NCBI RefSeq assembly: GCF_001186125.1
Contig: NW_014040507.1
Location: 96,886 to 116,885, forward strand
DNA from: Sphaeroforma arctica JP610
Taxonomy: Eukaryota; Opisthokonta; Ichthyosporea; Ichthyophonida
DNA: 20,000 nucleotides
Direction of reading: 5' to 3'
This document shows positions 10,371 to 20,000 of this stretch, one piece after another; position 1 is the stretch's first letter, and each line of letters opens with the position of its first letter. The translations under genes and the position numbers were made by a program. Under the pieces are notes generated by a model that did no database searches, was not told the origin of the DNA, and saw only the letters and a program-made list of their open reading frames with translations.

Positions 10371-12927
10371 ACTTCACTTTACCTATAGTTTCTCACCACG
10401 CTAACAGTTCTCGCATATAATAAATGGCTTTATCATGTAATTAGCACTCTTCTATCACCTTGCGATCGTGGTCAGCATAAACCAGCAAGTGCCGACAATG
10501 AGTGGACAAACTTCACAGAACCTACTGAATGCGGCTTAAAACGTATGGATGAATGGCTGGCTATCGAAAAGGGGTTGAGCGATCATCTTATACATAAATT
10601 CCTGCGACTATACTGCCACGAGATGATTCAGGAACTCGACACCACAATGGAGTATATTCGAGGAGAGAGAGAATCGGTCTCGGATATCATGCCTCGTTTG
10701 TGCTAGGGAATATATACAATCCTGTAAGTGCACGGGTTTAGAATATAAACTTAGAGTGCAATCGACGAATATGATACTGCAGGTAACTATCACCGAAGAG
10801 CATAGGTTGTCGGCTATGTGATTTAACTTACAAGAGAAGCAGTGAAGTGCTCACGAGGATGGTGTGCTTACTTTATCGGGTAGGCAGCGAGCGACTCAGC
10901 GCGTAGTGTACATTATGGCTGCTGAGAGGGGCTTTTAAGAGGTATTTGAGGGATCATCCTCACGCTGGTAAGCAATGTATTCTTATTTTCATTCATGGAC
11001 CAAGTCTCATTGAAGATTAGCTCACAAACAAGCATAGATGACACTGGTAGTATTATCGCTTTAATTGTTGGAGGAAAGCCACGTGACGGGACACGCAGAG
11101 CATGCATGGGTACCTACTACTCCTCAGTTCTGTCGAGAAATAGGTTAGATGTAGCAGAAAAGGAACAAGTGTGGCTTAGGGAGGTGCAGGTAGCACTGTC
11201 TCGTTAGATGTTCGGCATAGAGATATTCTACAATAGTGCCTTAGCAAACCACTACTGATCGTTAGGCTTCTACTGGACCAGGTAGTGCAGTATTTGAGTT
11301 GTACACACGATCTTGACTCGCATTGTAGAGACACAGGCTAGATCATGTCATGTTATAGAGGACGTATTCGACTGGGCGGGCTTGCGAACGGAAGTGCATG
11401 TAATAAATTTAGTCTGCGAATTGTGCCAATCGCAGCATCTAGTAGAGCGGGTACTCCATATTTAATTTCAGCAACTACCATATACGGTGACGGTGTTGCT
11501 GTGCTGTTTGCAACCAATATGTTCTCGAATCTGTAGGTAGTGCAGACTTCTTTTAACCGCTGAAACACTTAAGAACTGTTTTGTGATTGTCTAGTATCAG
11601 CTTTTCAGTGGGGTATTCTGGCATCATCGAAGGTGATGTGGAATGGGTGTTTGAAATACATGTTCTACGTGGCGCGTCGATAAATTGTCTAGTTCGACTT
11701 ATGACATGGGTGGGTGGGGTACTCATACGCGCACACACAAAAGAATGTGTAAATTATTTTTTAATAAATATTTTTAGATCATGTTGTGATACAGCTGGGT
11801 AAAGTTCGGCTCTAGCATGACCACTACAATTCAGCTAAACCTGTTGCATCTTTTTGTTCGAAGGTGGCATAAAATCACACCTGCACAACAGATTATGACC
11901 CTGGCAGTGCTTGTTTGAAACAAATTATCTATTCCCGAAGCATTCGCTTACATGAAAGATCAATTAAGACGGTAAGTTTTATAGAAATACAGGAAAATCG
12001 GTCAATTCACCGAGGCGATGTAAAATCGAAGTGTGAGATAAATATACGTTCTGCAAGCACCTAGTTTGATATGAGTTCATTCATAATTTTTTTTGTACGC
12101 AACGACAACTGGCATCGAGTTTAGCAGCTCAGTTGGCTATTTATTTTCCCTCTAAACCAATTAAATAGTGTAAAGTATATTTACATACCATGTTAACAGC
12201 CTTTTGAGAATTTGAAAATGATGAGTTGTTTATATTTCGGAGATTGGAATTTATCTTATTATAAAATCGAGGAATGCCTGTGTGTGTTCACGCGGCATGA
12301 AAATATAGCCGTTAAAAATCCCGTCGTAGACAAGTCAACAGTAATATCCGGAATGAAGCTATAAGCATCTAAAATGTATCATATTCATGTCGACGATAGG
12401 TCTCGGTGTTGATATGGCCGATGGTTCGGGCAATTCATTATTGACGAGTATAATTAAGACGGTTAGGTTTAGACATGAAAAACCCCCATATCAATGCAAA
12501 ATAAAACAACGCATAATCCCGTGAAGCAAGACTACATATATTCTAATCGAATAGTTGCTCAGCGGTAGATACCCACGTGGTGTTCAATTGCTTGCTCGGT
12601 GTTAATGTTCGATATTTATTAAACTAATTAAAAATATTGACTTCTAGCATCGATTATATCGGCCACATTTAACGTGCGAAGAATCCAGGAACGCATTGTT
12701 TCGTTAATGTAGTTGTAGTCCTCTTACGAATTGTTTTAATATACAAATTTATGCGTAGAATGCTGCACTATGTGATATTGCTAGAAAAACGCATACCTTG
12801 TAGAAATACGTACTCATTCGATACTTGCAACCACTTTCATAATCAAGACTAGTCACAAGCGCCAACATAATCGTATTATTTATTATCCAAATTGAAGAGC
12901 CAGCATGATTATAGACGTACGTCCAGG
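10371..12927. other. Unassigned 2.5 kb, no recognised gene
   Basis: The left part has short open stretches that I cannot name. The best on the plus strand is a stop-free run of 105 codons (10389-10706) containing RMDEWLAIEKGLSDHLIHKF, without an early ATG; it could be the end of the DIRS-like element or an unrelated exon. Others lie at 10995-11207 and 11345-11536 on the plus strand. From 11.8 to 12.9 kb the sequence is AT-rich and broken by stops in all frames. The phrase aattaagacggt occurs twice (about 11962 and 12452), perhaps a trace of an old duplication. Confidence 0.4.
12879..12884 (-). terminator. Possible poly(A) signal downstream of the CAF-1 p60 stop
   Basis: This is an AATAAA on the minus strand about 820 nt beyond the stop codon, and the first I found by eye in that direction. 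An ATTAAA lies at about 13694-13689, only some 10 nt after the stop, which is too close for normal use. The true cleavage site cannot be read from sequence alone. Confidence 0.2.
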
Positions 12928-13515
12928 TATTAACAACTCTCTGAACACATCGACCGACAGAGACGAATGGGCACAGAAGTGTGAGGTTGACCTTCCCCCC
13001 CCAACCTTGCGGTTATGCCGCGTGTTGCCGGTACAGATGCTTGCGTGTGGAAATTATCGGTTCAATCGGGAGAGGTGAATTCCCATGCTCTCCAATTTCG
13101 CCCCAGTGAAATAAAATACGAGCACTAGCTTGTCGAAAAAGACTTCCACTCATTTCGCTATCTTATAGTATTTTAGTGTCAATTAAATTTGTGTGTGCTT
13201 TACACGCATTGATTGACCTTTGGAATTTGTTCTAGTTATTTACAAGTCTCTCTGTACACATCGACCGACAGAGACGAATGGGCACAGAAGGCAAGGTTGA
13301 CCCTTCCTTCCCCCCCCAACCTAGCGGTTATGCCGCATGTTGCCGGTACAGATGCTTGCGTGCGGAAATGATCGGTTCAATCGGGAGAGGTGAATTCCCA
13401 TGCTCTCCAATTTCGCCCTAGTGAAAGAAAATCCGAGCACTACCTTGTCGAAAGAGACTTCCACACATTTTGCTATCTTATAATATTTTGGTGTAAATCA
13501 AATTTGTGCGTGCTC
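12928..13515. repeat. Direct duplication of a ~275-bp unit (310-bp spacing)
   Basis: Copy A is about 12928-13202 and copy B about 13237-13515, separated by some 35 bp of unrelated sequence. Matching anchors lie 310 bp apart (acacatcgaccgaca at 12945 and 13256). I judge identity near 90%, with most differences in a C-tract and single substitutions. A block of about 48 bp around atcggttcaatcgggagagg is unchanged. No frame longer than a few dozen codons runs through it. It could be a dispersed short element (SINE-like), a pair of terminal repeats of a lost element, or a local tandem duplication. Confidence 0.85.
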
Positions 13516-13704
13516 TTTAAGTATTTTTAACTCCGAAATTAATGAGCAATCCTTCAATACTACTAGTGCAAACGTTGCACCAAATAGTCCACTCAATGCA
13601 AGTGGAGAACATTCAGAACCGGGAATGGTCGCTTCTATAAGTTGCGCAATACCGGCGTATCATCGATATATGTGATTTAACCGTAGAATTTAATTACATT
13701 CACA

Positions 13705-16700
13705 TCAAGTTGAAGTAAACCCAGCAGCGGCAGATGGCGACGCCGTGGTGGTGAGCAGCGTCGGTGCGATACGTGATCGCTTTTTGTTTGCAAACCCCTC
13801 CTTATCTACGTGCACTGTCTCTCTCTTTTCAGTACGACATACCGGCGAGTCACCCATCCGAAGTGGAGGTGCGCAATTGGACTCCTTACTTAAATCTAAA
13901 TTCACGGGTGTGATTAGTGTTGGCGCAATCCTCTTCGGGGTCGTGGAACCCACACGTTTGCGATCGGTGGGTGCTCGTTTGTTACTTTGTGCATGTGCTT
14001 GATTTTGGGCAGTTGTCATGTTGAGAGTATCTACAGGGGCATGCGCAGATACTTCACACTGTTTGAGCGTTTGCGTGTCGTCCTGAGTTTGCTGTGGGGA
14101 CTGATCAACTTCACCTGCCTGCGGTTGGCTAGAAGGCAACTGTGTAGTAGATGGTGAGGGTAGCAACGTGGGTGCGATGCGTTTAGGGGCGGACGTAGAC
14201 CCGCTGGTGTTGACGACCGTAGGCTGTATCCTACGCGGCGTTGGTGCTGGCGTGGGTGTAGGTGTAGGTGTCGCCGCAGTATTCGGGTTTTTAGTGTCGC
14301 TTAATGCTGATTTGTTGACGGTGATAACCTTGGCATCTGCGCTCATATAAGCTTTCCCTTCGTTTTGTGGTAATTCAGCATCTGCATTTGACGAAACATG
14401 AGCATCTTTAAAGTGATGCGGATGGGTGCACAGAAGTCTAGGAAAATATACACACATTATCAAATTTAATCGACTGCCCAAGATCGCTTTGCTTGCAGAT
14501 TAAATCGAAAACCTGAATCGAAATTTTATCAATGACAAATATTTTGATAACTCAAAAAATAAATTCCAACCACCTTTTAGATCAAATCGGAAGATACAAA
14601 GGAACTGTACACTCAATCTACCACAATTTACCCTGTAATGATGCCGCTGTCGGCGATGGATCAGATTGGAAAGTACCAGCTGTTACGGTGTCGATACTTG
14701 TGGCGTCGATGGCGGATTTGAGCGTGACCACATTTCCCAATTCTCCATCAACAAATGAGAGGATGGAACAATATCCATCTTGTGATGAAATAACTACAGT
14801 ATTTCCATCCATAGACCTACGGACCAAAACACAAATTTATATTCAATGTAGGATGCATGCTGTTGCGAATATGGGGCACTCCCAGATGATGGCGTGCGAA
14901 GATGATTATAAATTGGAAGAGCGATGAAAACTAATTTGATACAGATCAAAACGCTGGAACTAAGCTAAAGACACTACCAACACTCGCTCATGATGATACC
15001 TAATTTTACATATGCATCCTATTGGTTAGATGCATACGTATACATACGCATTTGAATTGAAACATATAAAATAAGGTCTGTTGATAATTCGAATTAAATA
15101 CAGAATACATGATGCAGGAGTCATGATTAAAAAATTCACGCCCACGCGACATCAAGTACTTACCAAGAAAGGTCCGTTAAAGGTGCATAATGCAAGTCAG
15201 ATATCATGGCGAATGGAGTAAGTGATTGAGTGTCGTAGAAGATGACTGAATTCACCGTCATCACGGCAAAAATCAGCCGATACGGGAGATCTATCAGGGA
15301 ATTCACTGGGCCTAGGGGAGGAATAATGAAACGGCTTAGTCGTGGATAGTGTGGACAGAATCCTGTTCACTGAGTAGAGCTAAGATGGTTCATGGAGAAT
15401 TTGATGATTTGGATCTAATCCTATCCGTTCAAAACAGATTCACTGAGTAGAGTTTGAGTAGAGTTCAGGTACATTATTGGGGACGCCAACGATTTGGCGA
15501 GTACTTATGTAATCAATTTGAAGTATTCGAGCCGCACAGCGAATACCATCGAGGTACTTCTATAATACCGAGATCCGATGCAAAATGTGTAGGAGGAGTT
15601 TTACTGTTGTTGAGTGAGTGGATGACGTCGCAAATATGGGTTTTATTTTGATACGAGTTTACGTGTCTGGGGTCGATAAAGATGTATGATCGTATGATAT
15701 GACATCGGAACGCGTCATTTTCACACACAAAACTTTTGAATTGGGAATTCAATATGTAATCATCATGCGCAGGATCAAGAGGTCGAGTATTTCCAGGTTA
15801 ATACAAATGAAAAGAAAAAGGGAAAAAACCCAGAAAAACAGACTCTGATGAAGTGTTCAATTTAATTAGTGACAGTCTCCGCTATGCACAATTGTGGGTG
15901 TTCAACTCATTTGTGATACGTTAAAGTGACAATATAGTTTTATACTGGTCGAATGTTGCTATATTTTATTTAAAGAGCAATTTACATGGTGCAGATTTGA
16001 AAATTATGGATTGGCTACTATTTATAGATCGAGGATTGATGCGCTTTGAATCCGTTTTGTTAATGTGTATTGAGACTAAAAAAGGTTGAGGGAGGATCAT
16101 GACCGCCATATTGATATTATCAATTCATTGAACATAAATACATCCATGTCGACAATAGCAAGTGTACCTGTCGAGTACCTAATGAAGTGTATTGCAAGCA
16201 GTGATAGGTGCGGACGAGCCTTGTACAACTATATATACCTGTGTGCTTGCTCCGTTTCCTCCTCTCGAAAGCTACGGGGCAAAATTTGATTTCGTTCGAT
16301 GGTGAATCCATACACGGCGTATTGAATATGGGTCTGATGAAATCAGTGAAGGAAAGAATGATCGTTAGTACATATGCTTCATGAGTGGCACAGGATGCTC
16401 TTTTGTGAATTCAACCATGTATATGTATCAGCTTAAGAGCTAGGACAACAATTCGTTGAACAAGTAGCACAAGATGAATAATTTGAAGCACTGCGTACTG
16501 ATAATCATGTATTAAGATGCGGTGGTGTTTGAGACTTCCATCGCGTCATGGTTGTTGGTATAAAATCGGTGAGACTCCCCAAAGATTATGTCAATACGTG
16601 CGGTCAAAATAAAGACCCCCCCCCCTACTTGAAAAAGCATAGAACCGGAAAAGGAGTCATGTCACAGTATCGCGGTGCGGCAACAAACAGCTTTGACAGA

Positions 16701-19700
16701 GGCAAACGTGTCCATACACAAGATATTTCACTTTTCCAAGGTAAACGCCACTTTTCCCACGTGTTGAAATTTCACCGAAACGACATCTTATGCATATGGG
16801 TTACAAAAAGCAATGATATCGACACCCACAATGAGCAATCGAAGAACAACTTACGATGTAAATCCTCTTTTTGCGGCAAAAAAATACGAAGTATTGTTAT
16901 TTGTGGAAGATACGCCAGGCGTGGTGGCTGCGGGGGTGTGATCTACTCCACAGGGCGTGCCCAGAATTGACCTTTGAGAAATTTCACAAATATGAGATAT
17001 GAAACGCCAAACGAGGTTCAAACGCCAAAAAAGCATGGGCACGCGATTTGCATTTGTATGTATTTCGACACAAATGAACTTTTAGAATTAGAGGAACAAA
17101 GAAACATAATTTCACATTTGAAGCAATTTACTTACCCGTCTGGTGAGAAGTTTAGTCTTCTGAAGTATGACTGGCCTCCATTTTCATCCTGAAACATACG
17201 CACCAGCCGTGTCGGAGGTATGGCAGCCTCCTCCACTTTCTTTTTACCGCTGTCTGCGAGTGTGCTTATGTCGGTGTGTGTTGCTGTGCATGAGCAGGTC
17301 TCTGCGCAGGCGCATGAGAGTGTCTTCGTACTTTCTACAGTTTGTGAACTCTCCTTCCCCCTCACCCCGCATATACTGCTCGTCGAAGCCGAAGCTGTTT
17401 GCGTTTGACTGCTATTGCTTGCAGCCGCGGCATCGCCACCAGCCACTTTCTGCGGGCCATCAGCGATGCCAGTGGCCGTATTCGTACTTCTGTCAATGTC
17501 TACGAGTGTACGGTTAACTTTTTCTGCATCTATGATTCCATCTGGATTCATGCTAGGCTCACTACTCGTCGTTGAGTTCGCAGCGGCTAGTTGTATTGCG
17601 GTGTTACTTGACTGGGTTGCATCGATGCTCGGCTTTTTAGTCGCATTCGATCTTTGTAGCTTTTTGTCGTCTAATGCAACAAATATGAGAGAGGAGATGC
17701 ATCCGTAATTTGATATTTTTAGTGAGTCATGCAACAGCTAGGCAGGAGATAGGGCAATTTTCTTCGTCGCTATGTTAGTTGTCAAACTTGGAGGTGGACT
17801 CGTGCAGTTGTAAATTATTTCGAGTTCACCAGCCCTTGATCCCGAAGGCTGAAACAAATCTGCAGAGAACCAAACTATGAATCTTCGCTTGACGACATAA
17901 AATCAGATTGGTCGCACGGGTAGCATATATGCGGTGTTGTAGACGAATCAGGGCTTCGCTCAAAATAACGAAGTACTCCTCCCTCTGAACCATTCTGATA
18001 GCTCTAGGAACGCAAAAAAAAACTAAACACTGTGTGCGAGCATCCATGACGTTGCCCCTAGGCTCGATCAGAACTACAATATTAACTGAACGATCGTCCT
18101 GCCGACTATTCCACTGCAAATAGGTTCTACAGACCATACACAGATACATACTTATATCGCTGCATGCCAAAACTTGCTCCGTTGGTAATAGTACCAGTGA
18201 CAGTAGGCTATACAATAGGAACATATTCAGTGCGACTGGTATAAGGCACAAAGCTGCGACGGATTTGTGCAAGAGATTCACTGACAGAACACACCTTTTG
18301 TCAGGTTCGGGGTGCATTGCGGCTGATGTGAGATAATCGCGTGGCTTTTAAAGTCCCAAGATGTTCCATTCTTTTTGAATCGTTTAGAGTACACTCGACA
18401 AGTCCTGATAATATAAGTAAAACAGTACGACTTCGATCAGATACATAGCACATCATGAATTTACAGACAATGTATATATTAGGAATTGAATTGGACTATT
18501 ACATTCAAGGGATGGTACATTAAAATAAATAAGAATTGAACAAACTCGTTGCCTCCGCCCAACGCACACGCAGGTTCACAAGCGGTACATTGATAACATG
18601 GTATAACAGGCACGAAACCCCCCCCCCCCGCCAGCCGAACACAACACAACTGTGAAAGTTATGCACAAACCTGCCTGTGCTCTGGATTACTGACTACTGC
18701 GTACACCCATAAACCGATTCCACAACTACACCCTTGATACAAGCGCGCAAAAACCTCTTTACACTATACATATTTGCAACGGCTACATTGTACGAACTAT
18801 TTTCTATGTTTCTACCCTCACTTAATGTTGCCATATATATACAATCTTTACAACTCCAAGCGTACCTGTCACTGCTCTGCGTGGCCAGGAGGTGCCCATC
18901 GGGTGACCACGTGACGCCCTGAACGTAGTGCTTGTGGTCTTTGAGGTGCTGCACGGATTTTCCCGCTCGCACATCCCACACGTGCACTGTGTTGTCGATG
19001 CTGGCAGACGCCAGATGGCTCGAGTCAGGTGACCAGGCTATGTCGTACACATCTTCAACGTGAGCCCGTAAGAGGTGCACCACCTTCCACGTTTCTTCAC
19101 CCACCTCAACGTCCGCTTCCAAATTACCCACTACTGTTATATGTGTAAAATATGATTAGTACATAAGTGTATGTAGTTTTGCGGTATATTAGATATCAAG
19201 TGTGTTGCACAGTGGTGCATAGTGTGCAATATGCGGGTGGTGGCCACACACGCACACTTTCACACATACGATGCACGCACTCACACTTCCACACAACCAA
19301 TACACGCACACACTTTTATACATACGATGCACGCACTCACACATACTATACACACACTTTTATACATACGATGCGCGCACTCACACATACTATACACACA
19401 CTTTTATACAAACGATGCACGCACTCACACTTTCACACATGCAACACACACACATTTTCTGAACACAACCCTTCACACATATGATACACGCATCGCACCT
19501 ACCGTTGGGCTTGGTGGCATCCACTGGCCGGTCGTCCATCTTCCAAACCACTACCGCGCCATCGTCACCCGCAGACGCGAGAAACTCTCCCGACGGCGAA
19601 AACCGCACCGCATTGACACTTTTGGTGTGTCGTGACAGATTAGACAGGAAGGTCACCTGCAGCAGTCCTTCTGCTGATCCCACAGCCTCATTGCGACGCA

Positions 19701-19710
19701 CTCGCCACAT
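13705..19710 (-). CDS. CHAF1B: Chromatin assembly factor 1 subunit B (CAF-1 p60), nine exons, 5' end outside window
   Basis: This is the WD40 subunit of CAF-1, the nuclear chaperone complex that deposits H3-H4 on replicating or repaired DNA. My exons, in coding order, are 19710-19503, 19133-18866, 18404-18295, 17670-17136, 16971-16855, 16333-16239, 15311-15164, 14816-14632 and 14405-13705, about 788 residues. All eight internal introns are GT-AG and every phase matches. Family landmarks in order: [109 protein letters not shown]. The last exon may instead begin at 14381 (same phase, eight residues shorter). The first exon seen starts at an AG acceptor (19711-19712) with CTGAC upstream, so the N-terminal strand and start codon lie outside. 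The introns, in coding order, are 369, 461, 624, 164, 521, 927, 347 and 226 bp. Only the first holds anything recognisable. The propeller insertion and four tail motifs are listed separately. HIRA is the closest alternative, but the ordered landmarks favour p60. Confidence 0.93.
13753..14235 (-). other. Four B-domain-like Asf1-binding motifs in the CAF-1 p60 tail
   Basis: The C-terminal tail encoded by the last exon repeats one short motif four times: RRIQPTVV (14235-14212), KRIAPTLL (14184-14161), KRIAPTLI (13935-13912) and RSRIAPTLL (13779-13753). The first follows a Thr-Pro run. The stretches between are low in hydrophobic residues and rich in Ser, Thr, Gln and Pro, as expected for a disordered tail. 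In the family, HIRA and the p60/Cac2 C-terminus bind the histone chaperone Asf1 through a B-domain or B-like motif built on Arg-Arg-Ile-x-Pro. I infer that these are Asf1 docking sites, and the multiplicity looks unusual. Confidence 0.72.
16364..16370 (-). promoter_or_regulatory. Perfect TACTAAC branch point, intron 5
   Basis: The minus strand reads TACTAAC about 30 nt upstream of the CATCAG acceptor at 16335-16334, with a pyrimidine-rich stretch between. It supports the acceptor chosen for exon 6. Confidence 0.7.
17201..17670 (-). other. Ser/Thr/Ala-rich insertion inside the CAF-1 p60 propeller
   Basis: Exon 4 encodes about 157 residues of low-complexity sequence (Ser, Thr, Ala, Asn, Gln; a Cys-rich stretch [11 protein letters not shown] near its middle) before the family sequence resumes at RMFQDENGG (codon for Arg at 17200-17198). 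With the end of exon 3, about 187 residues separate CRVYS from RMFQD. In animal p60 the same gap is, as I recall it, about 25-30 residues. The frame is open throughout and exon phases on both sides agree, so it reads as coding and not as a retained intron. It probably forms a disordered loop projecting from the propeller. Confidence 0.7.
19155..19161 (-). promoter_or_regulatory. TACTAAT branch point, intron 1
   Basis: The minus strand reads TACTAAT about 20 nt upstream of the AACAG acceptor at 19135-19134. It agrees with the stronger copy in intron 5 and supports the start of exon 2 at 19133. Confidence 0.6.
19255..19450. repeat. 44-bp minisatellite in intron 1 of the CAF-1 p60 gene
   Basis: A CA-rich unit containing cacttttatacatacgatg recurs at 19311, 19355 and 19399, an exact 44-bp period, with a more worn copy on the left side. 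The pre-mRNA strand is therefore strongly GU-rich (UGUGUG tracts). Open frames across it on the plus strand come from the repeat and are not genes. Confidence 0.85.
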
Positions 19711-20000
19711 CTGTGCGTGTGTAGAATATGCGTCAGCAATGGTGAGTGTCATAGCACGAAAGTGACAACGTAAGCGCAAGGCGGGAAAGGGTACGTGCCT
19801 TGGGGATTGGACGCGGGAAATAGTGGAATCATATACGGTGCATATGAACGAGTTCTAACGTAATACACCTCAAGTCTGTAATGGAGGGGAAAGGGTATGT
19901 ATCTCTAAACAAATATTTCAGAAAATCACTGCTCAATGAACGAGCTATATCATATCTGCTTCGCTGGGCACGTAAGTAGCGATGTCGAGTGTCATTAAAA
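19711..20000. other. Upstream intron sequence of the CAF-1 p60 gene
   Basis: The stretch lies 5' of the first recognised exon and ends in a good acceptor (CTGAC branch-like site, then CACACGCACAG). I searched the minus strand for the conserved N-terminus of p60 and found none, so I read this as intron running off the window. Confidence 0.5.

Noticed and set aside
11345-11802. Short frames on both strands with protein-like composition
   Set aside because: Both strands are open to a similar degree, no motif is recognised, and no splice pattern links them.
12120-12600. Two tRNA box-A-like phrases (gcagctcagttggct near 12125; gttgctcagcggtag near 12554)
   Set aside because: No matching B box at proper spacing, no acceptor stem and no anticodon arm could be drawn; at most a relic of a tRNA-derived short element.
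14532-14927. Plus-strand frame of 131 codons
   Set aside because: It is antisense to exon 8, whose minus-strand product carries the conserved [11 protein letters not shown] segment.
15513-15752. Minus-strand frame containing SMVFAV-like words, first considered as the LPYR-LVFAV exon of p60
   Set aside because: Its phase did not match the previous exon. The exon at 15311-15164 fits both phase and sequence much better ([15 protein letters not shown]).
16548-16970. Plus-strand frame of 140 codons
   Set aside because: It overlaps exon 5 of the CAF-1 p60 gene in antisense. The minus-strand reading matches the family and splices in phase, while the plus-strand one matches nothing.
17826-18317. 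Minus-strand frame of 163 codons
   Set aside because: It lies mostly in intron 3. The exon on its upstream side ends at a donor (AAAG then GTGTGT) in a different frame, and the next exon joins in phase without it.
19167-19635. Plus-strand His/Thr-rich frames of 60-140 codons
   Set aside because: They are translations of the CA-rich minisatellite and of the antisense of CAF-1 p60 exon 1.

Overview
The window is eukaryotic nuclear DNA. It has one intron-rich gene with consensus GT-AG splice sites, long stretches of non-coding sequence, minisatellites and worn retrotransposon remains. The gene layout (many introns of 160-930 bp, branch points close to TACTAAC, an expanded low-complexity coding region) would suit a unicellular eukaryote such as a holozoan protist. 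That placement is an inference; no species-level marker is visible.

Layout. Positions 1-1.5 kb hold, on the minus strand, open frames that look protein-like but match no family I recognise, including an exact 45-bp/15-residue acidic tandem repeat. From 2.5 to 7.1 kb there is a patchwork of retroelement remains: a Ty1/copia integrase block on the minus strand (2.5-3.2 kb), a reverse-transcriptase-like frame on the minus strand (3.6-4.2 kb), a four-copy nested tandem array (4.26-5.37 kb), and a Ty1/copia reverse transcriptase-RNase H block on the plus strand (5.4-7.06 kb). From about 8.6 to 10.4 kb lies a worn DIRS-like (tyrosine-recombinase) retroelement on the plus strand. From 10.4 to 12.9 kb I see nothing I can name. 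A ~275-bp sequence is directly duplicated at 12.93-13.52 kb.

The right-hand third (13.7-19.7 kb, minus strand) is one host gene, the WD40 subunit of chromatin assembly factor 1 (CAF-1 p60, CHAF1B/Cac2). Nine exons were assembled by hand. All eight internal junctions are GT-AG with matching phase, and the product follows the family from the first propeller blades to the C-terminal tail. The first part of the protein lies beyond the right edge.

Two features of this CAF-1 subunit stand out. A Ser/Thr/Ala-rich insertion of about 190 residues sits inside the propeller, and the C-terminal tail carries four copies of the [KR]RIxPT-type Asf1-binding (B-domain-like) motif. The duplicated element downstream of the gene could form an RNA hairpin in both copies. 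No complete new multi-gene system is visible.
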